Below, in pieces: positions 60,837 to 64,000 of a stretch of 64,000 nt of DNA. The notes under the pieces are model-generated. The model was not told the origin of the DNA. It did no database searches and saw nothing but the letters and a program-made list of their open reading frames with translations. The stretch comes from Paenibacillus foliorum (GTDB lineage: Bacteria; Bacillota; Bacilli; Paenibacillales; NBRC-103111), in NCBI RefSeq assembly GCF_013141765.1, contig NZ_WHOD01000109.1:186001-250000 (forward strand), given 5' to 3'. Each line of letters opens with the position of its first letter. Within the stretch, counting starts at the first letter, position 1. The position numbers and the translations under genes are program-made.

Positions 60837-60894
60837 CCATTCGTTTAACTATTTTTAAAGCAAAGGTCGAAACAGCCAGTTCCGACCCCTTTCC

Positions 60895-62619
60895 CTACTG
60901 CTGCAAGGTTTTTACCAGTCTTTTGGCTTCGCCAAAGGGAGTCTCGATCGTTTCATAAATACCTACGGTAAGCGGAAATTCAAACTGCTCCGTTCGTAGA
61001 CTGTTAAAGTTAATGGTTTGCCATCCACTAACTAGACGACCAGTACTCGTGAAGGGAAGAGACTCCGAACTCAATATTCTACCTAGAGTATCGACAAGCT
61101 CTATTTTCATCTTTGAGAAATTTTGATCCACAACGACATTATCTTGACGCTCAACCTCTAACTCAAGTCGTAGCTTGTAAGAATAATTTAAGCTCCCTGG
61201 CATGATTTGCGATCCTAAGGTCCAATCTTTAAGATTTACATTGAAAGGATAGAACGCGAGCTTCGAATCCGCATCATTATTTTGAATTTTTGTGCGAAAT
61301 GAAGCAATCGGAATGTTGAAAGGAGCAGCCTTTTGACCATCCAGAATTCTAATTCCCAGTCTTTCGCCTTTTTCAGAGTTGGGCACGTTAAAGGAGTAGC
61401 TAATGATATAGCTTAAATTCGGAATTAAAGTCTGTGCAGCTACACTTTGCCGACTGCCTACATAGCTGAAACCATCAGCACTCATCAATTCCGCTTGAAA
61501 GTTAGGAACAGGAAGCGGACTTTCGCCACGGTTGTTCAGTTTAAATTTGGCAATAACTGTCTTATATCCATCCCCTTCACTTTGATGCATGTGAAGTTCA
61601 ACAAGAGAAACACTTACCTCAGATTGAATTAGACTATTTAGCGGGTCAAAATGGATAGGTGTGTTCGAGTTATAGGCTTCCAGTTGATCAATCCAACCTA
61701 ATGGAATGCCGTTGTTGGGCAGTTGGATATTCAATCGGCCGATCGTGTAATTGATCTTAGTTTGATTGTTTCCAACAAACTCCTCTGGAGTAAGAACATT
61801 CAAACTCCTCAGATCAATTTTGTTTTCTGTAGGGATCGCAAAATGAATGTTTTTCTTTTCCCCCGGTTCAAGAGCGATCGGCTCCAAATCTATTTTCTTC
61901 CCCTTATACACCTTCATATCTGTCTTTCCATCCAGGCTAAAATCGGGTACCGTTTCCTTCATTTTACCCTTGTTTTCGACAAGCAAGACTACAAGGGATA
62001 CAGGTCCCTGTACGGTATTTTGTTTAATTAAATTAACCGGTGTAAATTCCAAGGAAGAGGATAGCACTTCCACAGTAAAAGGCTCTTCCCATTTTTTAAT
62101 AACTTCAGGATCCGTAAAAACCGAGCTAGCACCCCGCCATTCGTTGACGGATATTGGAATGGATAACATCAGCTTTTCAATCTGAGGATACTCGAATTCA
62201 TCTAGATCTACCCACGATAGCTCTGATAGCGAAAAGACATCACTACGTTCCACATTGATCATATAGCTTAACTCTACTTTTTCCTTAGGTTGAATGGCTA
62301 CCGCATTGGCCGTACTTGGGCGTAAAATGTATTCTACTCCGTTATCCGTTTTAATTCTTACTTCATATTCGGGAACTCTGACGACACGTGATCCATAATT
62401 ATACAGACGTACAACGGCCCCAATTCTAGTCCCCGTTGGTATACGTTCATTTAGAATGCTTTTGACATCCACTTTAATATCATCTGTTAATTGATACATC
62501 AAGGATGCGGATGCTTTGGAAGGTTCACCTTGTGCAATAGCAGTAAAAGGAGCAACCGCTGCCAGTAATAATATAGAAACGATAAGTAAAGCCATATATT
62601 TTTTCCAGTTATTTTTCAC
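60895..62619 (-). CDS. Secreted hypothetical protein, partner of an HlyD-type adaptor
   Basis: This protein of about 574 residues has an N-terminal signal (ALLIVSILLLAAVAPFTAIA, cut before QGEPS). The remainder is beta-rich, with three similar blocks of about 150 residues (for example VVRLYNYGSRVVRVPEYEVR, VVLLVENKGKMKETVPDFSL and IAKFKLNNRGESPLPVPNFQ), so it looks like tandem immunoglobulin-like domains. GTG 62619 is favoured because GGAGG is eight bases upstream; ATG 62640 overlaps the HlyD stop as ATGA. I do not recognise the family. The cotranscribed adaptor suggests a role at the cell surface with an exporter. Confidence 0.7.
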   Translation of the reverse strand: MKNNWKKYMALLIVSILLLAAVAPFTAIAQGEPSKASASLMYQLTDDIKVDVKSILNERIPTGTRIGAVVRLYNYGSRVVRVPEYEVRIKTDNGVEYILRPSTANAVAIQPKEKVELSYMINVERSDVFSLSELSWVDLDEFEYPQIEKLMLSIPISVNEWRGASSVFTDPEVIKKWEEPFTVEVLSSSLEFTPVNLIKQNTVQGPVSLVVLLVENKGKMKETVPDFSLDGKTDMKVYKGKKIDLEPIALEPGEKKNIHFAIPTENKIDLRSLNVLTPEEFVGNNQTKINYTIGRLNIQLPNNGIPLGWIDQLEAYNSNTPIHFDPLNSLIQSEVSVSLVELHMHQSEGDGYKTVIAKFKLNNRGESPLPVPNFQAELMSADGFSYVGSRQSVAAQTLIPNLSYIISYSFNVPNSEKGERLGIRILDGQKAAPFNIPIASFRTKIQNNDADSKLAFYPFNVNLKDWTLGSQIMPGSLNYSYKLRLELEVERQDNVVVDQNFSKMKIELVDTLGRILSSESLPFTSTGRLVSGWQTINFNSLRTEQFEFPLTVGIYETIETPFGEAKRLVKTLQQ

Positions 62620-62636
62620 GTGGCGTGCCTCCATTG

Positions 62637-63959
62637 TCATTTTTGCCCTTCTGAAGGAGCCGACTGTACTTTATCTTTATCTTTCAGTTGATTTTGACCA
62701 GATATTACAAGCTGCTCTCCTTCTTTGATGCCTGATAATACTTCCTGAAGGGGTTCATTTAACCGTCCAATTTGAATTTTACGTTTCTCAACGGTGTCAC
62801 TACCTGTCAGTACAAACACAAAATTATCTTCCCCATCTTTAAGCAGGCTTTGTGTTGGAATTGCGATAACCATTTGTTCTTCTTCATCCGTAAGCTGAAC
62901 CCGTAATTTCATGCCTGGCTTCAAGCTTACATCATGATTCGGTACTTCAAGGTTTAATTCATATGCCTTAGTCTGCGAATCCATGACAGGTGCTAGATAG
63001 CTTATTTCACCCTTATTTTTGCGGGAGGCTCCAGATAAATAATAAGTTAATTCCTTTTTCCCTCGCACATATTTGGTGGCATCCTCATTAAGCAGTGATT
63101 TTATCTTTATCGGATCCAGCTTTTGAATTAATCCTACGCTTGCACCGGCTGACACAGACATCCCCGGCTCTAAGGGCATCTCTGTTAAAGCGCCACTTAC
63201 TGGAGCTTTGACCTCAAGGTATTCTATTACCTGATCCGCCTGCTGAAGCTCTAATTGGGCATTAATAAGAGGTAATTCCGAAACAGGTGCCGGTTCGATC
63301 TTTACCGTTGTTCTTTGCTTTTGCTTAAGCAGCTCCAAATCCATCTGTGCATTTTTCAATTGCGTTTGGGCTTGTTCAATTTGTGCTTTCGTAGCTAGCC
63401 CTTTATCATAATCATTTTTCATTTTATTAAGGCTTCTTTTCGAATCTTCCAGTCCTTGCTCCATTTTTTTTATTGTATTAATAGTTTCAAGCCTGCTGTT
63501 TTCCTGAGAATTTCTAGCTTGCTCAAATTCTTTCTTGGCCCTTGCTTGCCCTTCCTGGACGCTTTTTAATGTCATAAGTGCTTTTTCTCTCTGCAACACT
63601 GCATCTGATGATTTTAAACGAAAAATGACTTCCCCTTCCTGCACCAATTCTCCGCGTTTCTTCAAAATTTGGTCAACATCCCCACCCGTTTTTGCATTTA
63701 CAGTAACTTGAAAAGAAGACAGGACTTCTGCGCTTTGCTCTACCGGATCTCCGATTCTTTGCTTGGTAACAGTCGCTGTTTTAACAGCCTTGATTACATT
63801 TCCTTGACTGCCTGTTTGTTCTGGACTTGATGAATTGCGGATAGGACTCAAAACCTCCATGGCTGTACAACCGGCTATGACGGCTAAGCTAAGCCCCATA
63901 ACGCCAAGCATCACCACGCTTCGCTGAACAAGACGCGACTTCAGTCTTTTTTGCTTCAT
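62637..63959 (-). CDS. HlyD/RND-type efflux adaptor lipoprotein
   Basis: This 440-residue membrane-fusion-type protein has a lipobox (AVIAGCTAMEV, Cys about 31), then a lipoyl/barrel-sandwich half, a long coiled coil (about residues 125-230, with LEDSKRSLNKMKNDYDKGL), a second lipoyl half and a beta-barrel. Such adaptors work with MacB-like ABC exporters in Bacillota. The partner ABC genes would lie upstream of 64000 or elsewhere. GAGGG lies before the ATG. It is followed directly by the secreted partner gene. Confidence 0.85.
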   Translation of the reverse strand: MKQKRLKSRLVQRSVVMLGVMGLSLAVIAGCTAMEVLSPIRNSSSPEQTGSQGNVIKAVKTATVTKQRIGDPVEQSAEVLSSFQVTVNAKTGGDVDQILKKRGELVQEGEVIFRLKSSDAVLQREKALMTLKSVQEGQARAKKEFEQARNSQENSRLETINTIKKMEQGLEDSKRSLNKMKNDYDKGLATKAQIEQAQTQLKNAQMDLELLKQKQRTTVKIEPAPVSELPLINAQLELQQADQVIEYLEVKAPVSGALTEMPLEPGMSVSAGASVGLIQKLDPIKIKSLLNEDATKYVRGKKELTYYLSGASRKNKGEISYLAPVMDSQTKAYELNLEVPNHDVSLKPGMKLRVQLTDEEEQMVIAIPTQSLLKDGEDNFVFVLTGSDTVEKRKIQIGRLNEPLQEVLSGIKEGEQLVISGQNQLKDKDKVQSAPSEGQK

Positions 63960-64000
63960 TAGTTAACTACCCTCTTTCATTAAAAGCATTTTTAACTTCA

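Noticed and set aside
1..64000. CRISPR arrays, tRNA, rRNA or insertion sequences
   Set aside because: No regularly spaced repeats, cloverleaf sequences, rRNA blocks or transposase-like frames were found on reading both strands.

Overview
The window is a Gram-positive, spore-forming Bacillota chromosome segment, most likely Paenibacillus or a close Paenibacillaceae relative. The reasons are a GerMN-type sporulation lipoprotein, a TagO-like enzyme, a SinR protein of exactly the Bacillus length (111 aa), a paeninodin-type lasso peptide locus, strong AGGAGG ribosome binding sites and sigma-A promoters. No rRNA, tRNA, CRISPR array, insertion sequence or integrase was seen.

Layout. 1-14 kb is ordinary chromosome: the 3' end of an amidase gene, a GerMN lipoprotein, TagO, a TetR gene divergent from a reductase, a glucarate operon (FadR-type regulator, kdgD, gudD), a decayed epimerase pseudogene, an AraC regulator divergent from a MATE pump, an FhuF-like iron reductase near three Fur boxes and an S-layer-protein remnant, and two futalosine-pathway menaquinone genes (mqnB, mqnD). 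14-15 kb holds a Tat-exported phosphoesterase.

15-20 kb (minus strand) is a compact RiPP-like operon: a Gly/Asn/Lys-rich precursor with a YIRP leader motif, an HPr-kinase-like protein, a PqqD-type recognition protein, a SipW-like S26 peptidase, an ABC exporter and a PF14907-type nucleotidyltransferase. It has no lasso cyclase and no B2 protease. Upstream lies a sin locus: SinI-like gene, sinR, a 51-aa SinI-like gene on the plus strand, and a second SinR-like gene directly downstream of glmS.

21-53 kb is a two-operon exopolysaccharide locus. Operon 1 (epsC to glmS and the second sinR-like gene) and operon 2 (epsM-like gene to two tandem GT2 genes) each have a promoter whose 17-bp spacer is a SinR-type palindrome, followed by a conserved RNA of about 170 nt that I identify as EAR (epsC RNA). 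Together the operons hold the four bacillosamine-type enzymes (EpsC, EpsN, EpsM, EpsL), an EpsG-type polymerase, a flippase, about ten glycosyltransferases, acyl and pyruvyl transferases and a GH88/GH105-like hydrolase. Between the operons sit two phage-tail-like proteins and a small secreted protein.

53.6-60.8 kb is a complete paeninodin-type lasso peptide operon (cyclase, precursor, kinase, B1, B2, nucleotidyltransferase, ABC exporter). 60.9-64 kb is an HlyD-type adaptor and a partner secreted protein.

The unifying idea is that GTTCTYT-type palindromes lie at the promoters of both EPS operons, the lasso operon, the RiPP-like operon and the small secreted protein. This suggests one Sin-type biofilm switch controls matrix polysaccharide and two peptide-export systems together.
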